Assembly (NCBI RefSeq): GCF_016806835.2
Contig: NZ_CP086111.1
Coordinates: 3,961,471 to 4,025,470, forward strand
Direction of reading: 5' to 3'
Source: Skermanella rosea
Lineage (GTDB): Bacteria; Pseudomonadota; Alphaproteobacteria; Azospirillales; Azospirillaceae
Length of the DNA: 64,000 nucleotides
A model generated the notes under the pieces. It was not told where the DNA came from. It saw only the letters and a program-made list of their open reading frames with translations, and searched no databases. Shown here piece by piece: positions 42,815 to 61,746 of this stretch. Numbering within the stretch: the stretch's first letter is position 1; each line of letters opens with the position of its first letter. The position numbers and the translations under genes were made by a program.

Positions 42815-43600
42815 GTGGCCATGCCCCCGATGTCAGCCAATCTCGATGCCGACGACCTAGCCGATCAACTGCGTGTCGAATTCAAGGACGATGCGCAGGA
42901 TCGCCTCGATATCGTTTACCAGACGCTGGACAAGCGCCAGAACGACACCCTGTCGGACGAAGAGGCGCTGATGATCCTCCGCCGCGAGGCCAGCAAGCTT
43001 CGCGGTATCGGCGCCTCCTGCGGGTTTCCCCTGGTCAACCTGATGGCCCACCGGCTGGAGACCTATCTGGGGGGCAATCTCACCCGGCTGAACGAGCGCC
43101 AGATCGAGGACGTCACGCGGTTCGCCGACCGCCTCGCCCAGGCCGTGGACCGGGAAGAGCTTCCCGACGTCGCGACGACCAACCAGATCATCCGCTCCCT
43201 GCCCGTCCGCTACGAGTTCGACATAACCGACATCGAGGTGCACGACGTCGAGATCATGCTGGTGACGCCGTCCAAGGTGGTGAGCAAGCTGGTCAGCACC
43301 GAGATGGCGGCCTGCGGTTTCCGCACCGTCATCGTCCGCGACCCGATCGAGTCGATCGCGCTGGCGGTTCGCATGCCGCCGGACATGATCATCGCGTCGG
43401 CGGTGATGGACGGACTGGGCGGGCTCGACCTGCTACGCGGCCTGCGCGCCATGTCCCCCACACGGGACGTGCCGATGGCGCTGCTGACCAGCCTCGACAC
43501 CGTCATCAAGGATGTGCCGGACGGGATCGCGGTGATCCGGGTCGGCACCCATTTCGGCGACGACTTCGCCGGGGCGATCACGCGCTTCAACCTGGGCTGA
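42815..43600 (+). CDS. degenerate Hpt domain fused to a pseudo-receiver domain
   Basis: A 261-residue cytoplasmic protein. Residues 20-120 resemble an Hpt four-helix bundle with the family pattern LRREASKLRGIGASCGFPL, but the phosphorylatable His normally found after REA is Ser. Residues 140-260 resemble a response-regulator receiver, yet the acidic pair is replaced by TPS (MLVTPSKVV) and the phospho-Asp site by AS (MIIASAVMDG). So neither half is likely to carry phosphate; a protein-interaction or decoy role is inferred. Start is uncertain among GTG 42815, ATG 42821 and ATG 42830. Confidence 0.7.
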   Translation: MAMPPMSANLDADDLADQLRVEFKDDAQDRLDIVYQTLDKRQNDTLSDEEALMILRREASKLRGIGASCGFPLVNLMAHRLETYLGGNLTRLNERQIEDVTRFADRLAQAVDREELPDVATTNQIIRSLPVRYEFDITDIEVHDVEIMLVTPSKVVSKLVSTEMAACGFRTVIVRDPIESIALAVRMPPDMIIASAVMDGLGGLDLLRGLRAMSPTRDVPMALLTSLDTVIKDVPDGIAVIRVGTHFGDDFAGAITRFNLG

Positions 43601-43609
43601 CGGGTCCGT

Positions 43610-44614
43610 TCATTTCCACTGGCCGCAGCACCTCTTGAACTTCCGGCCGCTGCCGCAGGGACAGGGGTCGTTGCGGCCGACATACCGGTACGGATTCAGG
43701 ACGGTCTGCTGTCCGCCGAGGCCGATGGACGGCATCCCCGGGAAAGCCATGGCGGGAGAGCCGGGAGCATCCCACCCGGCCAGCGCCGGCTCACGCTGTC
43801 GCAGGGATTCGGCGATCCGGACCACCTCCTCCTCGATATCCTCCTGGTCGATGTCCTCCCGGTCTGCTTCGGATTCCGGGTCGTCGCGAATCGTCCAGCC
43901 CCGGAGTTCGGAGACGATGTCGCCGAACGGGCGGTACTCGTCGCCGATCCCGGCCATCACCTCCCCGGCCTGGGCATCGGCGAGCATCCGCTCGAAGTCC
44001 TCATGGGAGAGGAACTGCGGATCGATGATCCCGGCGCAGAAACTCTGCTCGACCGCGCCGCGCAGGTCGGAAAAGCCCAGTTGGGCGATCAGTTCAGCCC
44101 ATCCGGACGATACGAGCCCGTTCGGGTCACCGGCCAGATTGCCCTCCAGCCGGCGGAGATAATCCGCCATGGCCGGCCGTTCGATCCGGCCGGCGACCGT
44201 CAGCATTCCCATGGTGTCGAGCATGCGGCGCCTGACCTGGCAGTCCGCGGCCGGATTCTCGATCAGGTCCATCAAGGGCGCCGGATCGCCGTCGAACAGG
44301 TTGAACATCACGCGATGGATCGTGAAGGCCACGGCATCGCCCAGCAGCATGTCGAGCCTCTCGACGTCCCGTGCCAGCAGGTCCGCGACCGCTCGATAGG
44401 CCGGGGTGGCTCGCCACGAGCCGAGCAGATGCACCGCCAGGAACACCAAGCCGTCCTCCCCGGCCAGCGCCGGCATCGGCGCGTCGGCCGACCGGGCCAC
44501 GACCCCGATCAGGACCGGGACCATCTCGTCGCGCCGGGACGTGGCTTCGCGAACGGCTTCGGCCGGAACGCTCGTCGCTTCCCTGAGTGCAGCGATGATC
44601 TGCTGGCTCTCCAT
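43610..44614 (-). CDS. DUF1186 and SEC-C motif protein
   Basis: A 334-residue protein with a helical repeat-like DUF1186 region (about 1-250), an acidic stretch ([15 protein letters not shown]) and a C-terminal SEC-C zinc-binding motif ([17 protein letters not shown]), the same type of Cys tail used by SecA to bind SecB. Function is unknown. It is convergent with the Hpt/receiver gene (10 bases apart) and its start is 72 bases from the end of the TPR/OGT-like gene on the same strand. No signal peptide or membrane segment. Confidence 0.85.
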   Translation of the reverse strand: MESQQIIAALREATSVPAEAVREATSRRDEMVPVLIGVVARSADAPMPALAGEDGLVFLAVHLLGSWRATPAYRAVADLLARDVERLDMLLGDAVAFTIHRVMFNLFDGDPAPLMDLIENPAADCQVRRRMLDTMGMLTVAGRIERPAMADYLRRLEGNLAGDPNGLVSSGWAELIAQLGFSDLRGAVEQSFCAGIIDPQFLSHEDFERMLADAQAGEVMAGIGDEYRPFGDIVSELRGWTIRDDPESEADREDIDQEDIEEEVVRIAESLRQREPALAGWDAPGSPAMAFPGMPSIGLGGQQTVLNPYRYVGRNDPCPCGSGRKFKRCCGQWK

Positions 44615-44686
44615 GGCTTCCCCCTTTGCGCCAGCCGCAGTTTAGCAGCAAGCCGGCCGGGGTGAAGTCCCTCGCGACATTTATCC

Positions 44687-46645
44687 TCAACTTGCGCAGT
44701 GTTGCCGCCACATCATGCGGTACGCCGCTTCCAGGCCGCGGGTGAATGCCGCACCGTCGCACAGGAGTGAGGCGGCCATGCGGCCGCGCAGGCCGGACCG
44801 CAGCGCGGCGAGGGCCTGGCGGTCCCGCGACAGATCGGCGGCGATCCGCACATACTCGTCGGCATCGGCCGCCGCCCACTCCGGGTGGCCCAGCACCGTG
44901 ACGTGGCTCAGGCTGTGGCGGGAGCAGAATCGCCGGCCCGGCAAGGTGACGACGGGCACTCCCATCCACAGCCCCTCCAGGGTCGTGAGGCCGCCCGAGT
45001 AGGGAAACGGGTCCAAGGCGATGTCGACTCCGGCGTAGGCCTCCAGCATGTCCGCATGACCGCCGCCCTGCGCCAGTTCCAGCCGGTCGGAGCCTATCCC
45101 GGCAGCCCCGAACCGCGCCGCGACACGGTCGCGCAGGTCGGGGCACCGGAGTTCCCGGGTACTGAGGAGCAGCCGGCTGCCGGGTACCGCATCGAGAACC
45201 CTGGTCCACAAGGCGATCACGCCATCCTGGATCTTGGCGAGCCGGTTGAAGCAGCCGAAGGTGACATGGCCCGAACCCAGGGCCGGCAGCGGTGCCACGG
45301 GCGGGGCATAGGCGGGCGGCCCATAGGGGACGTATCCCCCGGGAAGCCGGAAGATCCGTTCAGTATAGAACTCCTCCGTCCCGGCCGGGCATTGCCGCGG
45401 GTCGCCGATCAGCCAGTCCATGGCCGGAAGGCCCGACGTGCCGATCAGCCCGCCCCAGGTCGCCAGGACCGGAGCCGGAGTCCGGGCGAACACCCCAAGG
45501 CGATTGTGGGCGGTATGGCCCGAGAGATCGACCAGCAGGTCGATCCCGTCGGCGCGAATCCGCCCGGCCAGCGCCGCGTCGTCCATACCGACGGTCGAGA
45601 CCCAGGAATCGCAGTGCCGGCGCAGATGGTCGGTCACCTCATCCTCGACCACCCGGCCCGAGTAGGCATGGATCTCCACCGCCGCCGGATCATGGTTGGG
45701 CAGGACCGGCGAGAGGAACCAGCCGACCGGGTGCTTTCCGAAATCGGCGGAGACATAGCCCACGCGGAGCCGCCGGTCGGAGTCGCGCCCGCGATCCGGT
45801 CGCGGTTCGGCGAGGCTGGACAGACTGGAACCCCAGGCCCGCAGTTCCGCGGCAAGGTCCCGGTCGTCAACTGTGGGGGAAAGATGGAGGGCGTAGAGCC
45901 GGTTCTCCGTGGCGCCGCGATGGTCCGGCTCCCGTCCGATCACCCGGGCGTAGGTGGCGACGGCGGCATCGGGATCGCCGGCATCGATCAGGACGTTGCC
46001 GAGCTGCAGCAGCGCCGCGGCATCGGCGGGGGCGATCGCCGCCGCATGGCGGGCGGCGCGCTCCGCCTGCCCGATCAGGCCCGAGGAGGCCAGGACGATC
46101 GAGTGCACGACATGCGTTGCGGCATGGTCGGATCGGGCAGCAACGGCGCGGTGGGCGAGCGCCAGGGCCTCCTCGGTCCGCCCCAGGCGACTCAGGACGA
46201 TGGCGAGGTTGGCAAGGGCGTCGGCCTGCTCCGGTGCCGTCAGCACGGCGCCCTCGAGCACGCCGGCGGCATCGTCCAGTTGCCCGGCCTCCATCAGGGC
46301 GCAGCCGAGATCGTTCAAGGCGAGGGCATCATCGGGCGCCAACCGGGCCGCCGCGCGGTAATGGACAAGCGCGCCGGGCCGGTCGCCTCGCTTGTCCAGG
46401 AGCAATGCCAATGCCCGCCGGCCGTCCGCCGACTCCGGGCACAGGTCCACCGCCCGCTCCAGCAGGTCGAGCGCCTCGCCGGCTTGTCCCTGCTGGTGGC
46501 GCAGCAGCCCGAGGAACCGGAGCAGATCGGGATGGCTGGGATGGACGGCGAGGAGGCTTCGGTAAGCGGCCTCCGCCTCCTCCAGCCGGCCGGCGCGATG
46601 GAGCGCCAGAGCGTCGTCCAGGCTCATGGCCGATGCCGGTTCCAT
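44687..46645 (-). CDS. TPR-repeat protein with a GT41 (O-GlcNAc transferase/SPINDLY-like) domain
   Basis: A 652-residue protein. The N-terminal half is a chain of tetratricopeptide repeats (residues 5 to about 270; e.g. ALHRAGRLEEAEAAYRSLLA), the C-terminal half (about 290-650) is a GT-B glycosyltransferase of family 41: LRVGYVSADFGKHPVGWFLS, DLSGHTAHNRLGVFA, FGCFNRLAKIQDGVI, DIALDPFPYSGGLTTLEGLW and GVPVVTLPG. Bacterial relatives modify proteins such as flagellins or adhesins. The ATG at 46645 follows GGGGAGGAGAGGGG. It is read away from rpoC after that operon's terminator. Confidence 0.85.
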   Translation of the reverse strand: MEPASAMSLDDALALHRAGRLEEAEAAYRSLLAVHPSHPDLLRFLGLLRHQQGQAGEALDLLERAVDLCPESADGRRALALLLDKRGDRPGALVHYRAAARLAPDDALALNDLGCALMEAGQLDDAAGVLEGAVLTAPEQADALANLAIVLSRLGRTEEALALAHRAVAARSDHAATHVVHSIVLASSGLIGQAERAARHAAAIAPADAAALLQLGNVLIDAGDPDAAVATYARVIGREPDHRGATENRLYALHLSPTVDDRDLAAELRAWGSSLSSLAEPRPDRGRDSDRRLRVGYVSADFGKHPVGWFLSPVLPNHDPAAVEIHAYSGRVVEDEVTDHLRRHCDSWVSTVGMDDAALAGRIRADGIDLLVDLSGHTAHNRLGVFARTPAPVLATWGGLIGTSGLPAMDWLIGDPRQCPAGTEEFYTERIFRLPGGYVPYGPPAYAPPVAPLPALGSGHVTFGCFNRLAKIQDGVIALWTRVLDAVPGSRLLLSTRELRCPDLRDRVAARFGAAGIGSDRLELAQGGGHADMLEAYAGVDIALDPFPYSGGLTTLEGLWMGVPVVTLPGRRFCSRHSLSHVTVLGHPEWAAADADEYVRIAADLSRDRQALAALRSGLRGRMAASLLCDGAAFTRGLEAAYRMMWRQHCAS

Positions 46646-46681
46646 GCCCCTCTCCTCCCCCACACGGTCGAATGCGAACGG

Positions 46682-46713
46682 AAAAGGCCGCCCCGGTTTC
46701 CCGGAGCGGCCTT
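46682..46713 (-). terminator. intrinsic terminator of the rpoBC operon
   Basis: On the minus strand a 13-base GC-rich stem (AAGGCCGCTCCGG pairing with CCGGGGCGGCCTT) with a GAAA tetraloop is followed by TTTT. It lies 30 bases after the rpoC stop and before the TPR/OGT-like gene. Confidence 0.9.
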
Positions 46714-46742
46714 CTTTCCATGCCTGGCGTCGGACCCGCGGC

Positions 46743-51041
<4,299 letters not shown>

Positions 51042-51092
51042 TCATGACCACAAGGCCAATGCGCGGCGGTGATGTTCCGGGTGGAAACGGAC

Positions 51093-51114
51093 GGGGGCGG
51101 CTCGCACCGCCCCC
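51093..51114 (-). other. GC stem-loop between rpoB and rpoC
   Basis: A perfect 8-base repeat (GGGGGCGG/CCGCCCCC) with a 6-base loop lies 20 bases after the rpoB stop and 156 before rpoC. No T run follows, so it may be an RNA processing or attenuating hairpin. Confidence 0.5.
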
Positions 51115-51133
51115 CTGCCCCGGTCCGCCCGGA

Positions 51134-55324
<4,191 letters not shown>

Positions 55325-55507
55325 GGATGCCCCTCGTAGACTCATCCGATTTTGCGTCCCCAGGGGACGCGAAACGGTGCCGCAGCCTTTCCGTTAACCT
55401 TACGGAAGGTTGCGCACCGTATACTGTGTCATGTCCGTCGCCATACGCTGCGCGGCAGACACCGGGCACCATATGACTGCCGCCAGAAAATGCATACAAC
55501 GCCGTTC

Positions 55508-55540
55508 GACGGCATGCCCCCTTTCGGGGGGCAGGCCGTC
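55508..55540 (-). promoter_or_regulatory. stem-loop in the rplL-rpoB gap, probable attenuator
   Basis: GACGGC and GCCGTC arms enclose an inner GCCCCC/GGGGGC stem with a TTTC loop, 44 bases after the rplL stop. The 259-base rplL-rpoB gap in many bacteria holds an attenuator and RNase III site; the position fits, but here no U tract follows, so partial termination or processing is inferred. Confidence 0.55.
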
Positions 55541-55583
55541 GTCAAGCGCTTGAATATGAACTCTGTCGTTCAGCAAGACGGTC

Positions 55584-55958
55584 TTACTTAATGTCGACCG
55601 TCGCGCCCGCTTCTTCAAGCTGTTTTTTGATCTTGGCGGCCTCGTCCTTCGACACGGCCTCCTTGACCGGCTTCGGAGCGCCTTCCACCAGGTCCTTCGC
55701 CTCCTTGAGGCCCAGGCCGGTGATGGCGCGGACTTCCTTGATGACGTTGATCTTCTTGTCGCCGGCGGCGGAGAGGATCACGTTGAACTCGGTCTGCTCT
55801 TCGACCGGTGCTGCGGCGGCGGCCGGAGCAGCGGCAGCGGCGGCCACCGGAGCGGCGGCGGAAACGCCCCACTTCTCTTCGAGCATCTTGGACAGCTCGG
55901 CCGCCTCGAGGACGGTCAGAGCGGACAGGTCGTCAACCAGCTTGGCCAGATCAGCCAT
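55584..55958 (-). CDS. rplL: 50S ribosomal protein L7/L12
   Basis: A 124-residue acidic stalk protein. The N-terminal dimer domain ([20 protein letters not shown]) binds L10, an Ala/Pro-rich hinge follows (about 34-55), and the C-terminal domain contains the elongation-factor-binding region [19 protein letters not shown]. It follows rplJ by 47 bases, the usual rplJ-rplL pair. No departure from the family pattern is seen. Confidence 0.98.
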   Translation of the reverse strand: MADLAKLVDDLSALTVLEAAELSKMLEEKWGVSAAAPVAAAAAAPAAAAAPVEEQTEFNVILSAAGDKKINVIKEVRAITGLGLKEAKDLVEGAPKPVKEAVSKDEAAKIKKQLEEAGATVDIK

Positions 55959-56005
55959 TTTGAACTCCGTTTGAGCTTGAACTTCTGTTTAGATCGTAAG
56001 GAGGC

Positions 56006-56536
56006 TTAAGCCGCCTCGTCCTGCTTGTTCTGGGCATCGGCGTACGCCGCGAGAACGCGGGCCACCTGGCCACCCGGAGCCTGAAGCACGCCGGCGATAC
56101 GGGTCGCGGGAGTGCTGATCATGCCCAGGAGCTTGCCGCGCAGTTCGTCGAGCGACGGCAAGGACGCGAGCGCCTTGACACCTTCGACGTCGAGGGTCTG
56201 GGTGCCGAGAGAGCCGCCGACAATCTTGAACTTGTCGTTGCCCTTGGCATAGTCGGCGGCCACCTTGGCGGCCGCGACCGGGTCCTTCGAGTAGGCGACC
56301 GCGGTCGGCCCCTTGAACAACCCGTCCAAACCTTCGAACTGCGTACCCTTGAGGGCGATGCGAGCGAGCCGGTTCTTCGTCACCTTGAAGCTGGCGCCCG
56401 CAGCGCGCATCTTGCGGCGCAGGTCCGTCACCTCGGCCACCGTCATCCCGCTCTGCTGGGTGACGACGACGAGACCGGTGTCCTGCAACGCAGAGTGCAA
56501 CGCCGCGACCGTCTCTTCCTTCTGAGTGCGGTCCAC
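56006..56536 (-). CDS. rplJ: 50S ribosomal protein L10
   Basis: A 176-residue stalk base protein starting at GTG 56536 ([20 protein letters not shown]), with GGAGA 7 bases upstream. L10 binds the 23S rRNA GTPase centre and the L7/L12 dimers. A 299-base gap separates it from rplA and probably holds the L10 autoregulatory leader. The C-terminal helix for L7/L12 binding is present ([19 protein letters not shown]). Confidence 0.96.
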   Translation of the reverse strand: MDRTQKEETVAALHSALQDTGLVVVTQQSGMTVAEVTDLRRKMRAAGASFKVTKNRLARIALKGTQFEGLDGLFKGPTAVAYSKDPVAAAKVAADYAKGNDKFKIVGGSLGTQTLDVEGVKALASLPSLDELRGKLLGMISTPATRIAGVLQAPGGQVARVLAAYADAQNKQDEAA

Positions 56537-56835
56537 GGATCGTCTCCGTTGCTAAATGGCCTGGGCACCCTCGACCTTGAGGAAGCCCCTGCCGTGCAGA
56601 CAATTGGAACCCCTCCCCGGGTGAGTGGGGGAACGGTCCCGGTTTACCTGTCCCAGAAGTTCAAGCCGTCAGTGCCGGCCGGGGCTTTACCCGTCCGGTA
56701 ATCGGTTGCAACTCCCGTCTATGCAGGCGAATCTTAGGCCGGCGAACCGGCGCCTGCAGTCTCGGACAGGGCGGACGGTGCGGACACCGTCCTGACGGCG
56801 GCGGTTCCGGTCGCCCGGTCCCGCCGCCATGTCCC
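56537..56835 (-). promoter_or_regulatory. rplA-rplJ intergenic region, probable L10 leader
   Basis: No gene lies in these 299 bases. In bacteria the rplJL leader mRNA folds into an L10(L12)4 binding site that represses translation. Close to the rplJ start the minus strand has GGGGCTTCCTCAAGGTCGAG followed by GGTGCCCAGG, which has the look of such a leader, but I did not fold it fully. It should also contain a promoter. Confidence 0.45.
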
Positions 56836-57552
56836 TTACGCGTTGGCGGTGGTGCCCGCCGTGGCGATGGTCGAGAGGTCCAGCTTCACGCCCGGACCCA
56901 TGGTCGAGCTGAGCGAGATCTTCTCGATGTACTGGCCCTTGGCGCCCGTCGGCTTGGCGCGGTTGATCGCGCCGACGAAGGCCCGGATGTTCTCCAGCAG
57001 CGCGTCGTCGCTGAAGCTGGCCTTGCCGACGCCCGCATGCACGATGCCGGTCTTCTCGGCGCGGAACTCGACCGAACCGCCCTTGGCCGCCTTGACGGCC
57101 TCGGTCACGTTCGGGGTCACCGTACCCAGCTTCGGGTTCGGCATCAGGCCGCGCGGACCCAGGATCTTGCCGAGCTTGCCGACCACGGCCATCATGTCCG
57201 GGGTGGCGATGCAACGGTCGAAGTTGATCTCGCCGGCCTGGATCTTCTCGGCCAGGTCATCCGCACCGACGATGTCGGCGCCGGCCGCCAGGGCCTCCTC
57301 GGCCTTGTTGGCTCGGGCGAACACCGCGACGCGGACGGTCTTGCCCGTGCCGTTCGGCAGGGTGACCATGCCGCGGACCATCTGGTCGGCGTGGCGGGGG
57401 TCGATGCCCAGGTTCATCGCGAGCTCGATGGTCTCGTCGAACTTGGCGGTCGCCTTGGACTTGATCAGCCGGAGGGCGTCTTCCAGCGGCAGGAAGCCGT
57501 CGCGGTCGATGCCCTGGTAGGCGTTCTTGAGGCGCTTTCCGATACGTGCCAT
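56836..57552 (-). CDS. rplA: 50S ribosomal protein L1
   Basis: A 238-residue L1 protein, beginning [20 protein letters not shown] and carrying the L1 signature [21 protein letters not shown]1 binds the 23S rRNA stalk and, in most bacteria, its own mRNA upstream of rplK as a repressor. It is 6 bases after rplK, so the two are translationally coupled. Confidence 0.97.
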   Translation of the reverse strand: MARIGKRLKNAYQGIDRDGFLPLEDALRLIKSKATAKFDETIELAMNLGIDPRHADQMVRGMVTLPNGTGKTVRVAVFARANKAEEALAAGADIVGADDLAEKIQAGEINFDRCIATPDMMAVVGKLGKILGPRGLMPNPKLGTVTPNVTEAVKAAKGGSVEFRAEKTGIVHAGVGKASFSDDALLENIRAFVGAINRAKPTGAKGQYIEKISLSSTMGPGVKLDLSTIATAGTTANA

Positions 57553-57558
57553 GGTCTC

Positions 57559-57987
57559 TTACTCCACCACTTCCAGGCCCATGGAACGGGCGGAGCCCGC
57601 GATCATCTTGGCGGCGCCGTCAACGTCGTTGGCGTTGAGGTCGACCATCTTCGTCTGCGCGATCTCGCGGATCTGATCCATCGAGATCTGGCCGATGAAG
57701 CCCTTGCCGGTCGTCTGCGAGCCCTTGGTGATGTTGGCGGCCTTCTTGATGAAGTAGGTCGCCGGCGGGGTCTTCGTGACGAAGGTGAAGGTACGGTCAC
57801 CGAACGCGGTGATCACGACCGGGATCGGCATGCCGACCTCCAAGTCAGCGGTCCGCGCGTTGAACGCCTTGCAGAACTCCATGATGTTCAGGCCGCGCTG
57901 ACCCAGCGCCGGACCGATCGGCGGCGACGGGTTGGCCTTGCCGGCCGGCACCTGAAGCTTGATGTAGCCGATAATCTTCTTTGCCAT
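57559..57987 (-). CDS. rplK: 50S ribosomal protein L11
   Basis: A 142-residue L11 protein. The ATG at 57987 ([20 protein letters not shown]) has GGAGAGG upstream; the longer start at 58029 is rejected. The rRNA-binding and thiostrepton-site region [19 protein letters not shown] is intact. It leads the rplKA pair and follows nusG by 167 bases, where a promoter or L1 operator may lie. Confidence 0.97.
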   Translation of the reverse strand: MAKKIIGYIKLQVPAGKANPSPPIGPALGQRGLNIMEFCKAFNARTADLEVGMPIPVVITAFGDRTFTFVTKTPPATYFIKKAANITKGSQTTGKGFIGQISMDQIREIAQTKMVDLNANDVDGAAKMIAGSARSMGLEVVE

Positions 57988-58154
57988 CGTGATACCTCTC
58001 CAAATGGTCCTCGGAGGACCATGTCGCAACCCTCGGAACAGTCACCGCAGGGTTGCAGGGCGCGCGGTACGGCCATGGCGAGCCTCCCGCACAAATCAGC
58101 CGGGACGCCGTGGCGTTCCGACAAACGGAACGCCGGAGCGTCCCGACACCGGGA

Positions 58155-58685
58155 TCAGATCTTCTCGACCTGCCCGTATTCCAGTTCCACCGGGGTGGAG
58201 CGGCCGAAGATCGACACCGCGACCTTGAGCCTGGCCTTTTCCTCGTCCACTTCCTCGACCATGCCGGTGAAGGAGGTGAAGGGGCCGTCGTTGACCCGGA
58301 CCTGCTCCCCGACCTCGAAGGTGATCGACGGCTTGGGCCGCTCGATGCCCTCCTGGACCTGGTAGATGATCCGCTCGGCCTCGGACTGGCTGATCGGCTG
58401 CGGCTTACCGCCGCCGCCCAGGAAGCCGGTGACCTTCGGCGTGTTCTTCACGAGACTCCAGGTCTCGTCGCTCAGTTCCATCTTCACCAGGACATAGCCG
58501 GGAAAGAACTTCCGCTCGGCGTTGACCTTGGCGCCCCGGCGGACCTCGACCACTTCCTCGGTCGGCACCAGGATTTCCTCGAACATCTCGGAGAGGCCCT
58601 TCTGGGCGGCCTTCTCGCGGATGCCCTGCGCGACCTTCTTCTCGAAGCCCGAATAGACGTGAACGACGTACCAGCGCATCGCCAT
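58155..58685 (-). CDS. nusG: transcription termination/antitermination factor NusG
   Basis: A 176-residue NusG with the NGN domain ([32 protein letters not shown]) that binds the polymerase beta' clamp helices and the C-terminal KOW domain ([20 protein letters not shown]). It lies 4 bases after secE, the conserved secE-nusG pair. Start may be at 58685 or at the second Met, two codons later. Confidence 0.97.
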   Translation of the reverse strand: MAMRWYVVHVYSGFEKKVAQGIREKAAQKGLSEMFEEILVPTEEVVEVRRGAKVNAERKFFPGYVLVKMELSDETWSLVKNTPKVTGFLGGGGKPQPISQSEAERIIYQVQEGIERPKPSITFEVGEQVRVNDGPFTSFTGMVEEVDEEKARLKVAVSIFGRSTPVELEYGQVEKI

Positions 58686-58689
58686 GGCT

Positions 58690-58887
58690 TCAGACCCCCA
58701 GGCCGAGAATCGTGCGGACGCCCAGCGCCAGCACCTGATCGACCAGCAGGAAGAACAGGGACGCGGCGATGACCATCACGAACACCATGCCGGAGGTGAT
58801 CGTCGTTTCCTTGCGCGTCGGCCAGGTAACCTTGGCCACCTCGCGCCGGACTTCGCGAGCGAATTCTGCAGGGTTCTTTTTAGCCAT
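58690..58887 (-). CDS. secE: preprotein translocase subunit SecE
   Basis: A 65-residue single-span SecE. The amphipathic region [20 protein letters not shown] is the conserved contact with SecY, followed by one membrane segment (about 34-60, [20 protein letters not shown]). Its short form is usual in alphaproteobacteria. It is followed by nusG at 4 bases and preceded by the tRNA-Trp gene. Confidence 0.97.
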   Translation of the reverse strand: MAKKNPAEFAREVRREVAKVTWPTRKETTITSGMVFVMVIAASLFFLLVDQVLALGVRTILGLGV

Positions 58888-59005
58888 CGCGGTTGGGCCG
58901 CCAGTCTCACTTAAGTACAGCCGTCGCCATCGAGGCGCCGGCCAGAAATTCAGATCGTCACGGCCTTTGCCGTCATCGCCTGCTCGGATGTCCGCCTGCC
59001 AAGAG

Positions 59006-59081
59006 TGGCAGGAGTGGAGGGGCTCGAACCCCCAACCCCCGGTTTTGGAGACCGGTGCTCTACCAATTGAGCTACACTCCT
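59006..59081 (-). tRNA. trnW: tRNA-Trp (CCA)
   Basis: The minus strand folds as a full cloverleaf with a 7-base acceptor stem AGGAGTG/CACTCCT, anticodon loop CTCCAAA (anticodon CCA), T loop TTCGAGC and an encoded CCA end. It lies between tuf and secE, the usual alphaproteobacterial order. Confidence 0.97.
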
Positions 59082-59183
59082 ACAGCGCCCGTCCGCCGGA
59101 CGATGCCCCTGTGCCGAAGACGATGATGCCTCAACTCCGGGGCGGCGGGGGGTTTTAACGGATCCGTCAGAAACAATCCAGCG

Positions 59184-59222
59184 AAAAGGCCGCCGCCGGA
59201 GAATTATTTTCCGGCGGCGGCC
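59184..59222 (-). terminator. intrinsic terminator after tuf
   Basis: On the minus strand a 13-base stem (GGCCGCCGCCGGA/TCCGGCGGCGGCC) with a 9-base loop is followed by TTTT, 14 bases after the tuf stop. Confidence 0.92.
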
Positions 59223-59236
59223 AGATCCGTGGAACC

Positions 59237-60427
<1,191 letters not shown>

Positions 60428-60518
60428 CGCTCTTTCTGTCCCCGCGGCTTTAGCCGACATCCATCCGAAGATCAAAAACCAAAACTTACCGGAGCCGGCG
60501 GCCGTCGTCGTCGAGGAA

Positions 60519-60592
60519 TGGAGCGGGTGAAGGGAATCGAACCCTCGTCACCAGTTTGGAAGACTGGAGCTCTACCATTGAGCTACACCCGC
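60519..60592 (-). tRNA. trnG: tRNA-Gly (TCC)
   Basis: Minus strand, acceptor stem GCGGGTG/CACCCGC, anticodon loop CTTCCAA (anticodon TCC), T loop TTCGATT and encoded CCA end. It is 91 bases upstream of tuf. Confidence 0.97.
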
Positions 60593-60668
60593 CCGAACCA
60601 TTTCCTGACGGCGCCATCGACACCGGTCTGCCGATCCCGGCCGGAGGATCCGGCCCTGATGGCAGAGA

Positions 60669-60754
60669 TGGTGGAAGGGGCTGGATTCGAACCAGCGTAC
60701 GCTATCGCGGGCAGATTTACAGTCTGCTGCCTTTAACCACTCGGCCACCCTTCC
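60669..60754 (-). tRNA. trnY: tRNA-Tyr (GTA)
   Basis: Minus strand, 86 bases with the long variable arm of a class II tRNA. Acceptor stem GGAAGGG/CCCTTCC, anticodon loop CTGTAAA (anticodon GTA) and encoded CCA end. It leads the tRNA-Tyr/tRNA-Gly/tuf group. Confidence 0.97.
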
Positions 60755-60879
60755 AACCGCCCCGGTCGCCCGGGACGGAGATGCGCACTATGGTAATTTC
60801 GCTCCCAATGTCAACGGCTAAAGATGGCCGAACTCAACGCTGGCGTCGTAATTCGAGCCGGGGCAAAGTCGGTTCCATC

Positions 60880-61737
60880 ATGACCAGACGCAAGCCGCCC
60901 CGCCCCGCCCATCCCGCTTCCCAGACACCCGGCCAGCCGTCCGGCCACGCCGCCGGCCAGCCCGGCCGCCGGCACAAGCCCGGCGGCGCCCAGTCCGGCC
61001 GTCCCGGCCTGCTGTTCGGGCTCCACCCGGTCGCCGCGGCCTGGACCAACCCGGACCGGCGCTGCACCCGCCTGCTCGCGACCGAGGCGGGACTCGCGAG
61101 CCTCGCGGGCGCCCTCGACCAGGCGCGCGCCGCCGGGCTTGAGCGGCCCAAGCCGTCGGTGGTCGAGCGGACCGAGTTGGACCGCCTGCTGCCGCCGGGC
61201 GCGGTCCACCAGGGACTCGTTCTGGATGCCGCCCCCCTGCCGGAGGTCGACCTGGAGGACATCGTCCGGCAGGGCTCGATGAAGGAGAGCGACGTCATCG
61301 TCGTGCTGGACCAGGTGACCGATCCGCACAACGTGGGCGCCATCCTGCGTTCCGCGGCAGCCTTCGGGGCCAGCGCGGTGGTCCTGCCCGACCGCAACGC
61401 GCCCGAATTGACCGGCACGCTGGCGAAGAGCGCTTCGGGCGCCGCCGAAGTCGTGCCGCTGGTGCGGATCGTCAACCTCGCCCGCTCGCTGACCGAGTTG
61501 CGCGAGGCCGGCTACTGGTGCGTCGGGCTGGACGAATCGGGTGCCAGGACGCTTGCCCGGATGGACCTCAAGGGCCGCGTCGCGCTGGTGCTGGGCGCCG
61601 AGGGCAGCGGGCTTCGGCGCCTCACCATGGAGCGCTGCGACGAGATCGCCCGTTTGCCGACCGGCGGGCCGATCGGCAGCCTGAACGTGTCGAACGCCGC
61701 GGCGGTGGCGCTCTACGAACTGGCCCGGCTTCGCTGA
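60880..61737 (+). CDS. rlmB: 23S rRNA (guanosine-2'-O-)-methyltransferase, RlmB/TrmH family
   Basis: A 285-residue SPOUT methyltransferase. The first 45 residues are a basic, disordered Pro/Gly/His/Arg-rich extension; an RNA-binding substrate domain follows (GLLFGLHPVAAAW) and the knotted catalytic domain contains the three motifs DPHNVGAILRSAAAFGA, LVLGAEGSGLRRL and SLNVSNAAAVALYE. The expected target is G2251 of 23S rRNA. The ATG at 60880 is the first good start after the tRNA-Tyr promoter region; it is divergent from the tRNA genes. It converges with the cpdB gene with a 9-base gap. Confidence 0.92.
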   Translation: MTRRKPPRPAHPASQTPGQPSGHAAGQPGRRHKPGGAQSGRPGLLFGLHPVAAAWTNPDRRCTRLLATEAGLASLAGALDQARAAGLERPKPSVVERTELDRLLPPGAVHQGLVLDAAPLPEVDLEDIVRQGSMKESDVIVVLDQVTDPHNVGAILRSAAAFGASAVVLPDRNAPELTGTLAKSASGAAEVVPLVRIVNLARSLTELREAGYWCVGLDESGARTLARMDLKGRVALVLGAEGSGLRRLTMERCDEIARLPTGGPIGSLNVSNAAAVALYELARLR

Positions 61738-61746
61738 GCCGGCATC

